In this document: positions 1 to 11,956 of the stretch, piece after piece | How positions within the stretch are numbered: the stretch's first letter is position 1 | Layout of the letters: each line of letters opens with the position of its first letter | Assembly (NCBI GenBank): GCA_036924285.1 | Contig: JAYKYS010000004.1 | Coordinates: forward strand, 22,476,001-22,540,000 | Origin: Asterella californica | Lineage: Eukaryota; Streptophyta; Marchantiopsida; Marchantiales; Aytoniaceae | Direction: 5' to 3' | Length of the DNA stretch: 64,000 nucleotides | Notes under the pieces: generated by a model | The model's input: only the letters and a program-made list of their open reading frames with translations | Databases searched by the model: none | What the model was told of the DNA's origin: nothing | Program-made: the position numbers and the translations under genes

Positions 1-2984
1 GGAAGACTCCCAGGTGTTACAGAAGCTGTCTTCTGCTCCGATCGGGTACTCAGCAGCTCTACCTCCGAGTCCGACTCCGATCCTGAATGAATGAGGGAGA
101 TGGGTGTCCTCGGTACACTTCTGGAACCCATCTTCCTCAGTGGCGTGGCGTCTTCCGACCCACTAGACTCATCTTCTCTCACCAGAAGCGTCTTCTGGTG
201 AGAGCCGGGCCTCAGCTGTGGCATCAGAGTGGGAGGGGGCGTTGCTGCTGCCTCTCGGTCACGTCTTCCGAGGTCTCCTCCTTCACCTCCTGTCGCTCTG
301 TTGGTCCATACACTGCCAGCTGATCTTCCCTAAGATCCCCCATGGCTACATACAAGTAGCAGAAGAAGGGCGTCAAGTGTCCTCCCGTCGGGGTACCCAA
401 GTATGCTAGCTCCGTCTGTACATAGTTGTGGATGTACGCGCCCCAGTAGATTGGCACTCTGTCATCCGACACTGATTCCAGGAACTCCACGTCCTGATCT
501 CCTAAGTACCTCGTCTTCTGCGCTTTCCCCTTGGGAAAGAGATGCAGAAATAACTTCGCCAGGAGGCGCTTCTTCGGCTCCCGGTAAGATTCTATCTTCC
601 AACCGTTCCTCCCCTGCCTGTCTTCCATGAAAAGGCAGGTGGTACTCCCAGGCACATGCCACGAACTCACAATCCTAGGCAAGATCTTCTTCTCGTACCA
701 ATATCCTCGGTTCTCGGACTCAGGCCTGTGAAACGCCTTACGCCACCAGTCTTCAGTCCAGGAAGACGGTCTTCCCCGAACTACTCCTGCCTTCGCAGGT
801 ACACGGTTACGTGGTGGTAACGCTGCCCACACCTCCTCCAGAAGCCCTTGATCTGCGAGGTTCCAATCCCACAGGAAGAAGTCGAGACCCAACTCCTTGA
901 GGAAAGGAGTGGCCTCGGCCAATTCTGCCGTTGGTAACACCAAGCCTCGCGGATGCATCGACATACCTGAAGACCTGTTGCACTAAACCACAAGCACCTA
1001 CTATGAGCTGAGGGCTCAGTTCTTCCCGAGTGCCCACAATCTAGCTTCTACTTCTTAGAAGACGAAACTAGTCTTCCAGAAGACAGCTACTCCGTCTTCC
1101 GGGATTCTAACAGTACTTCCTAGATAGCTCTCGTCTTCCGAGCTATATCTAAACAATCTTATCTAAGCAAGGCCTCGCATGGATTACCAAGAAGACAACC
1201 CACCTTGCATTACATCCTACTTCCTATCAGAAGATACAAGATATGCGAAAAGTAGAGTATGAGAAAGGTTCAGAAGAAGGTTGCGGGCTCCTGCGGTGAC
1301 AGTGGTCTCTGGGAAGACACTCGAGACAGCTTCCGATTCAATGTCTTTCTTGGAAGACTTCCCGAAGTCAGACTTCCCTTCACTGGTCTCACCTGTCTTC
1401 ATCTTCCTACACGCAATCTATCCTCACAACAGACTCAAGACATTTGCACTCTGTTCTTCTGACTTCTCACCTCTCATACGCACTCAGAAGAAGCTTGCTG
1501 CATGATGGGAAGACATGACCCTTGACCATTCTCTCCAGATTTTGTCAGCAAGACTTCTCACAACTCTCTTCTAAGTTCGGGAAGAAGAAGGAACGGCTGC
1601 TATGGATCGGACAGAAGAGACCCGAATGGACCCTCGCGTCTTCTCGCTCATTTTGCCAGCCTTCCAGTCTTCTAGTCTCTCTAGGAAGATGGGGAGTTGA
1701 GAAGCTTGGAAGACCGGGAGGCACAGGCCTAGTTCCCGACTTCCAACTTCTCGAAATAACACAACAACTCACCACTCCACTCAGGATTCGTACCAAGTCT
1801 CTCTAAACACAAAAGCAAAGCAAATCCACTCTTGATACGAATTGTGTTCAATCGACTTCCGAAGACAGTCTTCCGAAGACAGTCAAGTTCAAGAAGCGTC
1901 TTAAGAAGATGTTCCCATCTTCCGAATCGTCTTCTATTTCAAGTTTCGGGGGTAGAGAGGTAGTAGGGTAGGGAAATTGATAGTTGGGGTCTCCAATTTG
2001 AAGACGAGGGGTAGGGAAGCTCGAATTGAGCTCGGGAAGAAGCAAAGAGATGTCTTGACAGAAATTGGGCAGCGCTTCCGCGCCCAATGTCTCAAATAGA
2101 AAGAATGGGGGGTGGGGGTAATCGATTAGGCTGCCTGCACACAACGAAAGGAGCGCGAGGAATACCAGACAATGACGAGAAGAAGTGGGAAAGGGAAAGA
2201 ACAGGGGGAAAGAACCTCTACAGTCTTCTTCGGCTCCCCGAGTTGTCTTCAACCTTCGCGCGCTTCTGGCTCTTGTCCTAGCTTCCAATGCGACTCCTCT
2301 CGACTGCACCAGCTGTCAATTTCGGTCCACACCTTGATTCCACCTTCGCTTCTACTTGCCACTCTCCACTGTCAACTTCTCGAAAGCTCCAAAGAAACGC
2401 CTTCGCTTTCTCTGCTGTTTGTGCTCCCGCAATTCGATCTCACTCTTCGCCTAGCTGCCAACTTACTCTCTCCTACCTCGATGTCTTACTCGATTCCTCT
2501 CTCAATGCTAGCTCACGAAGCTCACTCTCTCAATCGATCTTCTTCAAGCGCTGTGCTGCGGGAAGTTGGAAGGTGCCTAATGTGTTTCCTCACGCATCTT
2601 CCTCGCAGATTAGGGGTTCTCGACCTTGGGTGTCTTCCTGACCTACCTACCTATTCGGTGCGCCCCAGTAGGTACACCTACTGTCTTACCCGAAAACTCG
2701 TAGTTGGTCCTTCGCGGTCGCTGTCTTCTGGAAGACAGGTGTCTTCCGCCGTCTTCTCATCTTCCGCCGTCTTCCCGTCTTCTGAAGACGCAACTGGGAA
2801 GACGATCTTCCGAAGACGGTCGTCTTCTGAAGAAGTCAACTTCTTATTACAAACAGCTCTTAAGATCATCTTCCTGTTAAGGAAGACGTAACCTTAAGTA
2901 ACAACGCTTCTTCAGTTATACAAACAAGTTATTATTCTTAAAAATTTAAAAAATTCGTGCATCCTGTAATTTGTGGGCACCACA
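1..2984 (-). mobile_element. Family-A giant LTR, 5' portion, truncated by window edge
   Basis: On the minus strand this begins TGTGGTGCCC at 2984, the same terminus as the solo LTR at 29901, and is alignable with 33.7-36.25 kb and 29.2-31.0 kb. The first ~1.9 kb is non-coding and dense in GTCTTC/GAAGAC hexamers, especially 2690-2890. It then enters an LTR-encoded ORF (964 leftwards) and runs off the window. The bases outside the terminus, 2985-2989 (gacac), would be one copy of the target duplication; the other copy is not in the window. Whether this is a 5', 3' or solo LTR cannot be decided here. Confidence 0.75.
224..964 (-). CDS. LTR-encoded protein, N-terminal domain (family A)
   Basis: A 246-codon ORF starting at an ATG (964-962) inside the family-A LTR. 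It has no domain I recognise. It is rich in Trp, Arg and Glu, with conserved stretches around WRKAFHRPE, YEKKILP and GSTTCLF, and a hydrophobic segment (FFCYLYVAMGDL) near the end. Homologous but broken copies lie at 33711-34230 plus 29687-29914 (one protein split by a solo LTR), and a more distant relative lies in family B at 13.76-14.6 kb. After the stop, homology to the Ser/Lys-rich middle region (compare 29241-29687) continues in another frame down to base 1. The stop therefore probably reflects a frameshift in a longer protein ending in coiled coil. This is the best preserved N-terminal copy in the window. Function unknown. Confidence 0.55.
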   Translation of the reverse strand: MSMHPRGLVLPTAELAEATPFLKELGLDFFLWDWNLADQGLLEEVWAALPPRNRVPAKAGVVRGRPSSWTEDWWRKAFHRPESENRGYWYEKKILPRIVSSWHVPGSTTCLFMEDRQGRNGWKIESYREPKKRLLAKLFLHLFPKGKAQKTRYLGDQDVEFLESVSDDRVPIYWGAYIHNYVQTELAYLGTPTGGHLTPFFCYLYVAMGDLREDQLAVYGPTERQEVKEETSEDVTERQQQRPLPL

Positions 2985-3134
2985 GACACCCCTAATACAT
3001 CTAAAGTTGCAATAGGATTAATAACTGAGATACTGCTAACACAAAAGACCTGAGAATCACGACGAAACAATCCGTGTAATGCTTATGTAAATAAGTAACT
3101 AGAACCACAACTTGCAGGGAAGGATACGCCAAAA

Positions 3135-3177
3135 AGATAAAGATATCCTCGTTGGTACCAAGAGGATATCTTTATCT
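3135..3177. repeat. 43-bp near-perfect palindrome
   Basis: Arms 3135-3150 and 3162-3177 are perfect 16-bp reverse complements. The 11-base centre is itself almost entirely a 10-bp palindrome (ttggtaccaa), so the whole is a palindrome with one extra base at 3151. It could fold as a hairpin or cruciform, or be a MITE core. No flanking duplication was recognised. Confidence 0.8.
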
Positions 3178-3804
3178 GGAGGTGAAGTGCATGAAATGCT
3201 CGCCAGACATGGAGTGAAAGACGATTTGGAACGCCATTTCACCGACTACGGTAACCGGTAGTTGCCCTCCTCACCTCGAGCTCGACGGTTGTTGCTGTGT
3301 TAATGACCCAGTGACATCACTGGACTCACGATGCAACTTCGTAATCATGATCAGCTAACCGCGTAAGGTAGCAACTCAGTCTGCCAGCTTCGGGCAAACT
3401 TACAGTAGGTTGTAGGTTCCCCCGGTCGGAAAATATTTACATTCTAGCTACCACTGTTTAGCCTTTTCATCACTTAGACAATAATTAGCGTTACTACTGT
3501 GGCACCCCTGACTTCCCTGATACATTATAAATCGTTCATTTTGCTAGATGTCCATATGATCTGAATAAAACATAAATTTTATAGAAGCATTTATATATTA
3601 TAATTAACATCCAGTGGTTACAGTCGAGAATGTGAATCGTTCCTATAGTACCACCTTTGCCTGTGAAAATACGTGCTGGTTTTGAAAACTTGCCCAGCTT
3701 TCTAGTAGACACTGACATCATAATACCATTTCTACGTACGACAAAGAACGATCACTTATCTTGAGCAGTCAAGGAAAGAAAAGGATAAGCTTCAAGCTAA
3801 GCAT

Positions 3805-3836
3805 GTTTATCAAGAATTAATTAATTCTTGATAAAC
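3805..3836. repeat. 32-bp perfect palindrome
   Basis: The first 16 bases (GTTTATCAAGAATTAA) are followed immediately by their exact reverse complement, with no spacer. The length is beyond chance for a stretch this size. It may be a cruciform-forming site or the relic of a foldback element. Confidence 0.85.
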
Positions 3837-5924
3837 TCACAGATATGCCGGCTGATATGGATCCATTGCAACTCCCCTTCATCGTTAGAAAATAGTAGAA
3901 ATAAAGAAAAAATTAATATCAATTTGAATGTGGTTTAATCTGGAACTGAATTTTGCTAGATAATGGTTTAATTCTGCAGACCTTTAGCTATTATAGCTGT
4001 GTTGAAGTAAAACATAATGTTTCCTTAATTCGAAGGTGGACCTAGTAGTGCAGATAAGTTCTAAAGTTAAATTAATAGGTGATAATGCTAAAATAATAAT
4101 AATAATAACGTGCACGAGATGTACGTTGTCTGGATTCAACGTAATTCGAAAATTCATTATCATTTTAGAATAATGTAACCAAAGGAAGGAAATGATAAGG
4201 AAAGAGCAATAACTTTTATATAAAACCATGATATGTTCCTAGTAGAAACAATTATAGAAGCTCTACTCTCTTATTACAGGTCTCGGCAAAAGACAAAGAA
4301 ATACATTAAGTAGATCAATTGCAAACCATATCAATGAATAAGTTTAACATGTCTTATACCTTACTAATGTCCCATCAAAACGAATGTATCTTTTCCACAT
4401 AATTATGTTAATTAATATTATATGCTTAAAACTCTCCAATTTTCCCAAAACTTCAAATCCAGTGTCTAGAAACCCCTTAGCACAAGAAAATAAATCTTCC
4501 AATTCTCACCAATTTCTTTTATATAATACTAATTTCTAAAAGACAGAATTGTCCCTTCACCTACCAGAACTAGAAGAACCTAGATATTGTTGCAAAACTG
4601 AGAACTGTACTCTCTCAGAATATAGAACTTTATCTCCCACAACAGAATACTACCAGCCTATTAGAATTGATAACAGATCAGCATGTTAAAATTAATCAGA
4701 AAGAGAACTTAACAGAAATATTCCGAGATGAAATGTGCACAGCTTTACTTAGACTTCAGAACTGATACAGACAGAAAGGACCTCCGACTCATACCACTCT
4801 ACAGAGAATTTGGATTAATATACTAATGATACATAACTGCTGTCACCTCAAAGTGACTTACCTAACTGCTATCACAGTGCTTCTCACGTCAAAGTCATGT
4901 CACAAGTCACCTCTTCCTTTTTTTTCTTTTGTTCTTTTATCTTCCGCAGAGTTTTGATGTGACTCTCTAATGATATTTAACAGATATGCACGGCTAGCAT
5001 TATATTAGTACGACTCGATAGCATGTGAAATGCAAACTGCGGTAAGACCCATTCAGGTCTCATAACATCGTCAATAGATCTATTATTATAGTCTCAAAGT
5101 TATTTATCTAATGTTATTGATAAGCTAACGTTGGATTTTTCTCTCATGTAACTTTTAATTTGTTGTGACCCAAATACTGGATTCAGTATGAACTTTTCAG
5201 TATCCACGTCAACTAAATAATAACATTAAATTTTAACTAATAACCCAAACAAAGTGAGCACTAATTACAATAGAATAATGTTCACTAGTTATTCCAGAAT
5301 CTGATGCTCTTAAACGTGAAAATTTCCAGAGGTTATTTGTAGTGCTTGAAAATCCCACCAATATCTGTAGGTCAAAATTTGACTCAAAAACAATATTTAA
5401 ACATTTTGATTTTGATTTTGATTTTTAATGAAAAATTCGTTTGGTTGCCAAAGATATTTTATTACTCTAAAATAAAATATTTTATTTGCACAATTTAAAG
5501 AGACGTATAAAATTAAAAATTATATCTCACGCAGCATCTTTTAAAATAACTGCTTGACATTGTTTTTGTACCTACTACTAAAACAAATGAACTTCAATTT
5601 CTTGATATAACCATGCAAGCAAACATGAAAATATTTGAACTTTTCTGAATTTTCTGTCTAATATTATTATTATCACATAAAATGACACGCATCATATTTA
5701 GTATAGTACATTTATTATGGAATGCAGAAACTGGAAACACATGATAAGAAACAAAAATTGTGTCTATAAGGGCTTGCGAAGATATACTCTCCATGTTTGC
5801 TCTCGGGTGTCATTCTTTCACTAACCTTGGTTAACACTTGCGATCTAATTATAAGTTCATCCAATATTTTATAATAAAAATTTAAAATTTAAAATTATAC
5901 ATTAAATTTCTAGGAGTTTTTGTC

Positions 5925-5950
5925 ATTATTATTATTATTATTATTATTAT
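5925..5950. repeat. (ATT)n microsatellite
   Basis: About 26 bp of uninterrupted ATT trinucleotide repeat in AT-rich intergenic DNA. Confidence 0.9.
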
Positions 5951-7088
5951 ATTGAAAATATAATAATAAATTTTACATATCAGTATTATGTATGTAAGAA
6001 TTATCTATTTTTAATAAAATTTTATGTATAAAGAACTTAAAATTTAATTTAAATTCATATGTGAATTAATGATACTGGATTTATACAGTATTTATATCAG
6101 TGGTGATATATGTATGATGTATAAGACAACCCATTTAAAAGATATTCCCTGTATAAATCTGACTTATACTATGAAATCTACTATCAAAATAACAAAACTA
6201 TTTCATTAAGTCACATTTGATCCTCAAATTTAAGTCTAGTGACCCTCGAGATTATTCGCATGGATGGATCTGACCATCCATGTTAACTAGTTTGCAAGTC
6301 ACTGAGTGGTAGTTTAGTGTTACTGGAATACGTAAAACCAGTTAATACTATGCGAGTATAAGGAGAACCAATATTCAAATGAAAAATGCACTACACGAGA
6401 TTAGAGAATTGGTAGCATTATCAAGTTTAACTTCACATTTTAAAATTTTGTATAATTTACTATGAAAACGTGAAGTTTCATGATGGCTTTTGAGTAAATT
6501 ATCGTTAGAAAATGCTACTCAAGATTGGGGAAATTCATAAAATTATCGTTAAATGTTATAATGTTTATCATGAGAAGTTCGAGAAGTTGAACTTGATAAG
6601 CTTTTGGTATGATCTTCATCATGATTCCACAGGAGTTGACGGTGATGAAATATTACAAAAAAGTCATTTTGCCATCACATAACTAACATTTGCATCAAAC
6701 TGCATGGAAGATTCTCCACATAAAAGATTATCTCCTTATTCGCACAGAATATGACAGATAATGACCGTTCATGAACAGCTCAAAAGAAAGGAAAATAACT
6801 AATCTTGGAAGTTCTTCCTTTCACACTTGCATCTTTTCACTATGTGTTACTTTTTATGCATTTCTAGCTCAATCTGAAATGACAAGTACAGGTCAATAAT
6901 CAACTATCCAAAGTCCTTCTTTCTTCATACTCCAAGTCAACATTTTCTGGAATTTAAAGTATAGATTTAAACGGAAGTTACAGAACTGATATCAAATTTA
7001 GATAATCTTGATTAGTTTTTTAGAGAATATAACTGCTGAAGGGTGAAGGGCTCCGAATCACATGTATATTGTTTGGAGGTGTATGGAG

Positions 7089-7179
7089 GAGGTGAATATG
7101 ATATGCAGGCTCTCGGAGGAGGTGAATATGATACGCGGGTGCTCATATGCAGAAAGCACCTGCATATCATATTCACCTC
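7089..7179. repeat. Foldback with perfect 21-bp arms
   Basis: Arms 7089-7109 and 7159-7179 are exact 21-bp reverse complements separated by 49 bases. Part of the left arm is repeated directly just downstream (gaggaggtgaatatgata, about 7117-7134). The arm length matches that of plant small RNAs, so a transcript would form a miRNA-precursor-like hairpin, but no promoter or target was identified. Confidence 0.75.
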
Positions 7180-8103
7180 TTTTATCGAAATATTCAGTTA
7201 AGTATTAAATTAAACTCTAATAAATTAGTGTATGAATGACTACAGCTTGCCGCACTTGTACTTCCTCAAGTGCGGGAGTCAAGACTTAGATTTATCTTTT
7301 GTTCTCGTCTTGTTTTCAAACATAGGTTAATAATTATATTATAAAAATTTCGATTATTTTTATACTTAATATATATTATTTATTTAATATTTATTTATTT
7401 CCTCGATAACAATAAGCGAACAAAATCACATAAGTTATATTTGTTCTGATGGGTGCTTGCCAATCCCTCCCTTCGGGGAGGGTGGGGGGCCGGGCCGGTA
7501 CGTTCTTCATTTCTCTAATCGAGAAATGCAAGCAAGCCCTCCCTCAGGTGGTCAGTTCTGCTGCAGAGTCCACGATGAAGAGTCTGCCTGGTAGCGTGAA
7601 CGGACAGGAAAGAGCATGCAGGCGACATGCGAGAGCGAAAGTGCGAGCGTTGCTCTAATTATCAGGCACAGACGTAATAGTCGCATAGGAACTCCAGTAG
7701 CCCCACACGGCTAAATCTTTTGTGGGCCTTGCTCGATTTTCCAAGGTCATCACGTGGATGTGAGTGTCCCCATGCAACCTCCGTTGGTCCTAATGCACCA
7801 GCGACACAAGTCCGCATCGTCAGGAGAAGACCAAACTATCCACGATATGTCTCTCCCTTTGATCATGACACCACATTCCTCCCGTATCATCAAAGATTCA
7901 GTAATCCTGCTAATTAGTAAGTCTGCAGTCATTAAGTGTAGATCAGAAAAGTGTCCCAGAACAGTGTCTTAAACTCGAGGTTGAAGACCTTTCCACCTTC
8001 GAATATCTCAAATAGCTGGTCTACTGCAACAGATACACAGCGCTCTCACACCACAAGTCTGCTGTGTCATGATCATCTGACTACAGCTAAATTCGCTAAA
8101 GTT

Positions 8104-8242
8104 CGAGAACGAATGCCCACGCCCAGGTCGCTTTTAGTTTAAAACTCTGTATCTCCGCAAACGCTAGTCGTCTGGAAGTTCTCCTCACCTTCAGTTCAGG
8201 TAGAGAAACAAATTTTCGGAGCCCTTCACCCTCAGTAACAGG
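8104..8242 (+). repeat. Direct repeat, copy 1
   Basis: Shares most of its length with 8665-8800, including the block gaatgcccacgcccaggtcg and a matching end (cttcaccctcagt). The two copies are ~560 bp apart and differ by scattered substitutions and small indels. They could be the ends of a small non-autonomous element, but TG/CA termini are not obvious. Confidence 0.7.
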
Positions 8243-8664
8243 ACTAAATTCGCTGAAGTTCAATCCGTGAGTTGAGCGTTTATGTTATTCGGACTAATAC
8301 TTTCTGCCGAATATTTTGTTACTTCGAATCATCATATGACAATGTACATGGATTCTTGTATATCGTTTAGTCCAAGTAACAATCATAGTATGAAAGTATC
8401 GTGAACTGTTATTCGTCACAAATCACGAACATCATCCTGCATACAACGTTTCTCACTAAGCGGGAAAAGACGAACATATACCTGAAGACACTTAAAAGAT
8501 AACTCCTCCATGAAAAACAGCTCCAGTAATTTCTGACAATAATCAGCTACCTATGCAAACGTGTAACTCTGAGACCACGCCAGTAATGAACATTTGTTGC
8601 TCAAAGGTGTACTGGCATTTCGTTTCGATATGTGCATTAAGATTTTCTTCCACTACTGTTGCAA

Positions 8665-8800
8665 CGAGAGCGAATGCCCACGCCCAGGTCGCTTTTAGTT
8701 AAAAACTCTGTATCTCCGCCAACGCTTGTCGTCTGAAAGTTCTCACCTTCACTTCAGGTAGAGAAACAGATTCTCGGGGACCTTCACCCTCAGTGACTGG
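8665..8800 (+). repeat. Direct repeat, copy 2
   Basis: Partner of 8104-8242, in the same orientation. See that entry. Confidence 0.7.
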
Positions 8801-9428
8801 ATACTGGACTGGTACTGCTCCGGCCCAAAAGAACCCACGGAAAGTTTGATTACACTTATCCGAGATGATGGACTACGCTGGGGATCTGTACAACACTGGC
8901 ACAGAGGTACAAGCCAATCACCTTGAGGTGAAACAGGTATTTATAAAGCACAGTCTGAAAAGTCGAAAACTTGAAATTTATACAGAGGTAAACGAGTGTA
9001 TCACCGTAAGGTGAAAGAGTGTTTCACTCTTACTGATACTACCGCAGCCTCGCTTATGCTGGGGTTTTACAGAAAAACTGGCTGAAAGTTCAAAAACTGG
9101 GAAGTCTATAAGTCTATACAGAAGTAAAAAGCTTTCACCGCGAAGTGACTGAAGGCTTTTTACGCATGCTAGATACTACCGCAGCCTCGCTTGGGCAAAT
9201 AACTTCGCCGATTAAAGTCGACAGGATCGTCATAATCATCGACTGCGCTTCTTCTCTAGGAACGGAAGCAAAAAGGGTCTCTTCCATCGGCCAAATTAAG
9301 CGTCCTACTGTACACACTAGTCTCCGTGCCTGCTGCTACTTCTCTCTTCTTCTGCTGCTGCTGGAGAACTTCCGGCCATCAGTCGCAGCGCTGATGCTTC
9401 TCATCGATCGGGAACCCTGACCGATTGC

Positions 9429-10934
9429 TCAAGCGGACCCAGGATGCATGACGACCTTGATGCAACCGTCCGCTTTCTCGTTGAACGTCTTGTACATCTC
9501 AGGAGCCTTCTCCAGCGGTGGCTGGTGGGTGATAACGAGCGATGGACACAACTTCCCTTCCTGGACGAGCGACAGAAGGTGTTTCCAGTACTTCTGGACT
9601 GGTGTCTGGCCTCCACGCATCGTCTGGCTTTTCTCCATAAAGCCGCCGATGTTTAGGTGATTAGCGAATCCGCCGTACGCGCCGATGACAGAAATGCGGC
9701 CGCCCTTGCGAACGTTGAATATCACATCGTTCAAGATCTCTGGAGTATCGGTTTCCAGCATTGTCATCAACTGCACTTTGTGAATCAACGAACTCGCGTA
9801 GTGCATTCCCACAGCGTCGATGCCGACATCAGGTCCGTTAGGTGCAATTTTGCGCAGTTCGTCGTATACTTTCTGTTCCTTGTAATTGATCGTGTGAATC
9901 CCGCCTAGTTTGTCTTTGGCGAAGTCCAGTCGATACTTGACGCTATCGATCAAGACAACCTCCTTCGCCCCGCGAAGTTGGGCGCAGTGCGCCGAGAGGA
10001 TACCTACCGGACCAGCGCCCCAAATAGCCACCACATCTCCTTGTCCCACCTCTCCGAGCTCATTCGCATGCCATGCTGTGGGCAAAATGTCCGACAGAAG
10101 AACCACCTTCTCGTCCGGCATGTCATCAGGAATCTTTAACGTGTTAAAATCGGCTGAAGAATAAGAGAAACCCTATCAGTATCAGCAGATCATACCGAGC
10201 CCCAAACTTTCCAGTCCATGAAAACAGAAACTCCAGACTTCCAAATCCTTCTAGTGCTCAAAACTTGCACCTAACCTGAACTTCTAACTGGCTTTGCCAG
10301 TTTGCATTAGGGCTGTCTTTGCCAAGCTGCAGACATTAATGCAAAATATCTTGTTCAATTATGAACCAGAAAGCGTACATGAACTAGTACTACACAAATT
10401 TACAATACGGAATCTTGGGCACATACCAAGAGCTACTCGGACATATTCTGCTTGGCCACCAGGATAGCCACCAGTGAGATGTGAGTAACCGTAGAAACCG
10501 GCAGTGCGATCGCCATACATGGTCTCCACCTCCTTACTCGGATTTGTGCTACTGCAGCAAGTGTACATTTGCAGCTTGCTGCAGAAGTAGCACTCTCCAC
10601 ATGCAACGTCAAAGCAAGCGACTACTCTGTCACCTTTCTTCACACTCTTGACGTCCGGACCCACATCATGAACTACACCCATGAATTCGTGACCGAGAAC
10701 GTCGCCTGACTCCATCCCCAGCATATTTCCCAGGTACAAGTGCAAGTCCGAACCACAAATTGCAGTGCTCGTCACCTGCAGCACAACGTCGCCGGGATCG
10801 GTAACCAGCGGCACCGGCCTCTTCGAGTTCACGCGGATATCCTTCTTTCCGTGCCATTCTACCGCCTTCATGAATCGACTTTCGTCCACCTTCGGAGTGA
10901 CAGTAACCACCACACTTGGACATCTCTCCGCCAT
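9429..10934 (-). CDS. Zinc-dependent alcohol/formaldehyde dehydrogenase-like protein, two exons
   Basis: Exon 1 is 10934-10427 and exon 2 is 10153-9429. They are joined across a 273-bp intron with GTATGT donor and TTCTTCAG acceptor, giving 410 residues. Visible features are a GroES-like domain with catalytic-zinc ligands Cys60 and His82-Glu83, structural-zinc cysteines at 112, 115, 118 and 126, and a Rossmann nucleotide-binding motif GAGPVG at 215-220. The string ADFNTLKIPDD...LSDILPTAWH places it in the medium-chain dehydrogenase branch containing glutathione-independent formaldehyde dehydrogenases. It likely oxidises an alcohol or aldehyde with NAD(P) in the cytosol; substrate is unproven. 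All key residues are intact and the start ATG has purine at -3 and G at +4. From memory this branch is common in bacteria and fungi and sparse in flowering plants. It stands alone between intergenic DNA and a copia fragment. Confidence 0.9.
10154..10426 (-). other. Intron of the dehydrogenase gene
   Basis: Minus-strand GTATGT...TTCTTCAG. Splicing joins a phase-1 codon to read ...VRVALADFNTLK..., matching the family. Without splicing the frame reaches a stop shortly after the exon. Confidence 0.85.
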
Positions 10935-11750
10935 CTTGCTATTTGCCTAAGCCCAACTTATTTAGAACGCTTCTGCTGGTCACGACAACCAGTCATTTCT
11001 TGAATCAGATCAAATTTCCTCTCCACCATGCATGAAAAGCTAAAGAGCTACTTTTCCAAAACAAAACTTGCAATTCGAACACTAACCAAGAAACGGAACT
11101 CGAACTTTCCTTCGTTTACGAGGACTCATTGGGACGCTTGTTTCCACAAGAAACGGAATGAAAATTTTCCCATATATCATCACAAATCATTTCATTTTGC
11201 TTCCTATGACATTGATCACAAGAGCAGGGAGACATGCAAGATTGTCGTTACCTCAACGCTAGCTCCACTCTAACATGCAAATGCTCCCGCCACAATCCGG
11301 ATCGCATTCCAACGCGCTCTGTCCTAATCACTGTCAAGGATTTTATCAAGTGAGTCCTGAGTCGAGGAGAATGAGTCCTGGAAGCGGCGGCATGTCTTCC
11401 ATGTGGTTCTGCCTGCCAAATCTTTCTGTTTCCTGCTCATTGGGAGGATCTCCATGCTGTCCACAAGTGTCCAGAAACTTTTATTCCACGTGGCGAAATT
11501 CTGAAGCGAAAAAGGACCAAACAGAAAGGCGCTGATGATGAGGAAAAAGGAGCTGCGATACTGAAGAACCTGAAGAGAGACGCTGAGGAGATCGATATCG
11601 ATAAGTCCGCTTGGAGCGTGACTGCCATGCCAAGGGACTAGTTTCCAGCTAACGTTTCAGACGTACAAAGTGTCACGATGTATTGCAGCAAGAACCCAAC
11701 ACTCATATCACCACTCCGACAAGGAAGGAGGCTCTCGCAGCCTTCTGACA
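10935..11750. other. Upstream region of the dehydrogenase; nothing else seen
   Basis: Contains the presumed promoter and 5' untranslated region of the minus-strand dehydrogenase. The short ORFs here show no recognisable domain. No clear TATA box was identified. Confidence 0.4.
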
Positions 11751-11943
11751 AGAGGAACTAAAGAAAGAAGAAAAATATCATCAAAAGAACTAACCTAGGG
11801 ACAGCCTCCCTTCTCAATATATAAGAAGAGTAAAACACATTAAGGGTTGGGTCCTTGTAAATTAGCTGTGTCTTAAGTATACTAACTATGTATATCCAGA
11901 TTATACATAGTAGCTTCAGGAACTTGTACTACGTATATCAACA

Positions 11944-11956
11944 GTCTTCCTCAAGC
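11944..11956 (-). other. Polypurine tract of copia element 1
   Basis: The minus-strand purine-rich stretch GCTTGAGGAAGAC lies immediately before the TG of the 3' LTR. This is the position expected for the plus-strand primer. Confidence 0.55.

Larger units (their letters stand above)
2985..7440. other. AT-rich intergenic stretch, no gene seen
   Basis: Strongly AT-rich DNA with only short chance ORFs. It holds an (ATT)n microsatellite (5925-5950), an AAT run near 4092-4107, and three perfect foldbacks listed separately. I see no retroelement domain and no host gene. Confidence 0.6.
7441..9428. other. Intergenic stretch with degenerate direct repeats
   Basis: No convincing gene. Higher GC than the preceding 4 kb. 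It holds a ~138-bp duplication (8104-8242 and 8665-8800) and a degenerate ~137-bp tandem repeat around 9000-9200, which includes two exact 21-bp copies at 9035-9055 and 9172-9192. Confidence 0.55.

Noticed and set aside
7449..7658. 69-codon ORF MGACQSLPSG...
   Set aside because: Short, GC-rich, no homology recognised, no flanking gene signals.
8104..8800. Small LTR element with ~138-bp LTRs
   Set aside because: The repeats lack TG/CA ends and flanking duplications; the interior is only ~420 bp with no primer site or purine tract.
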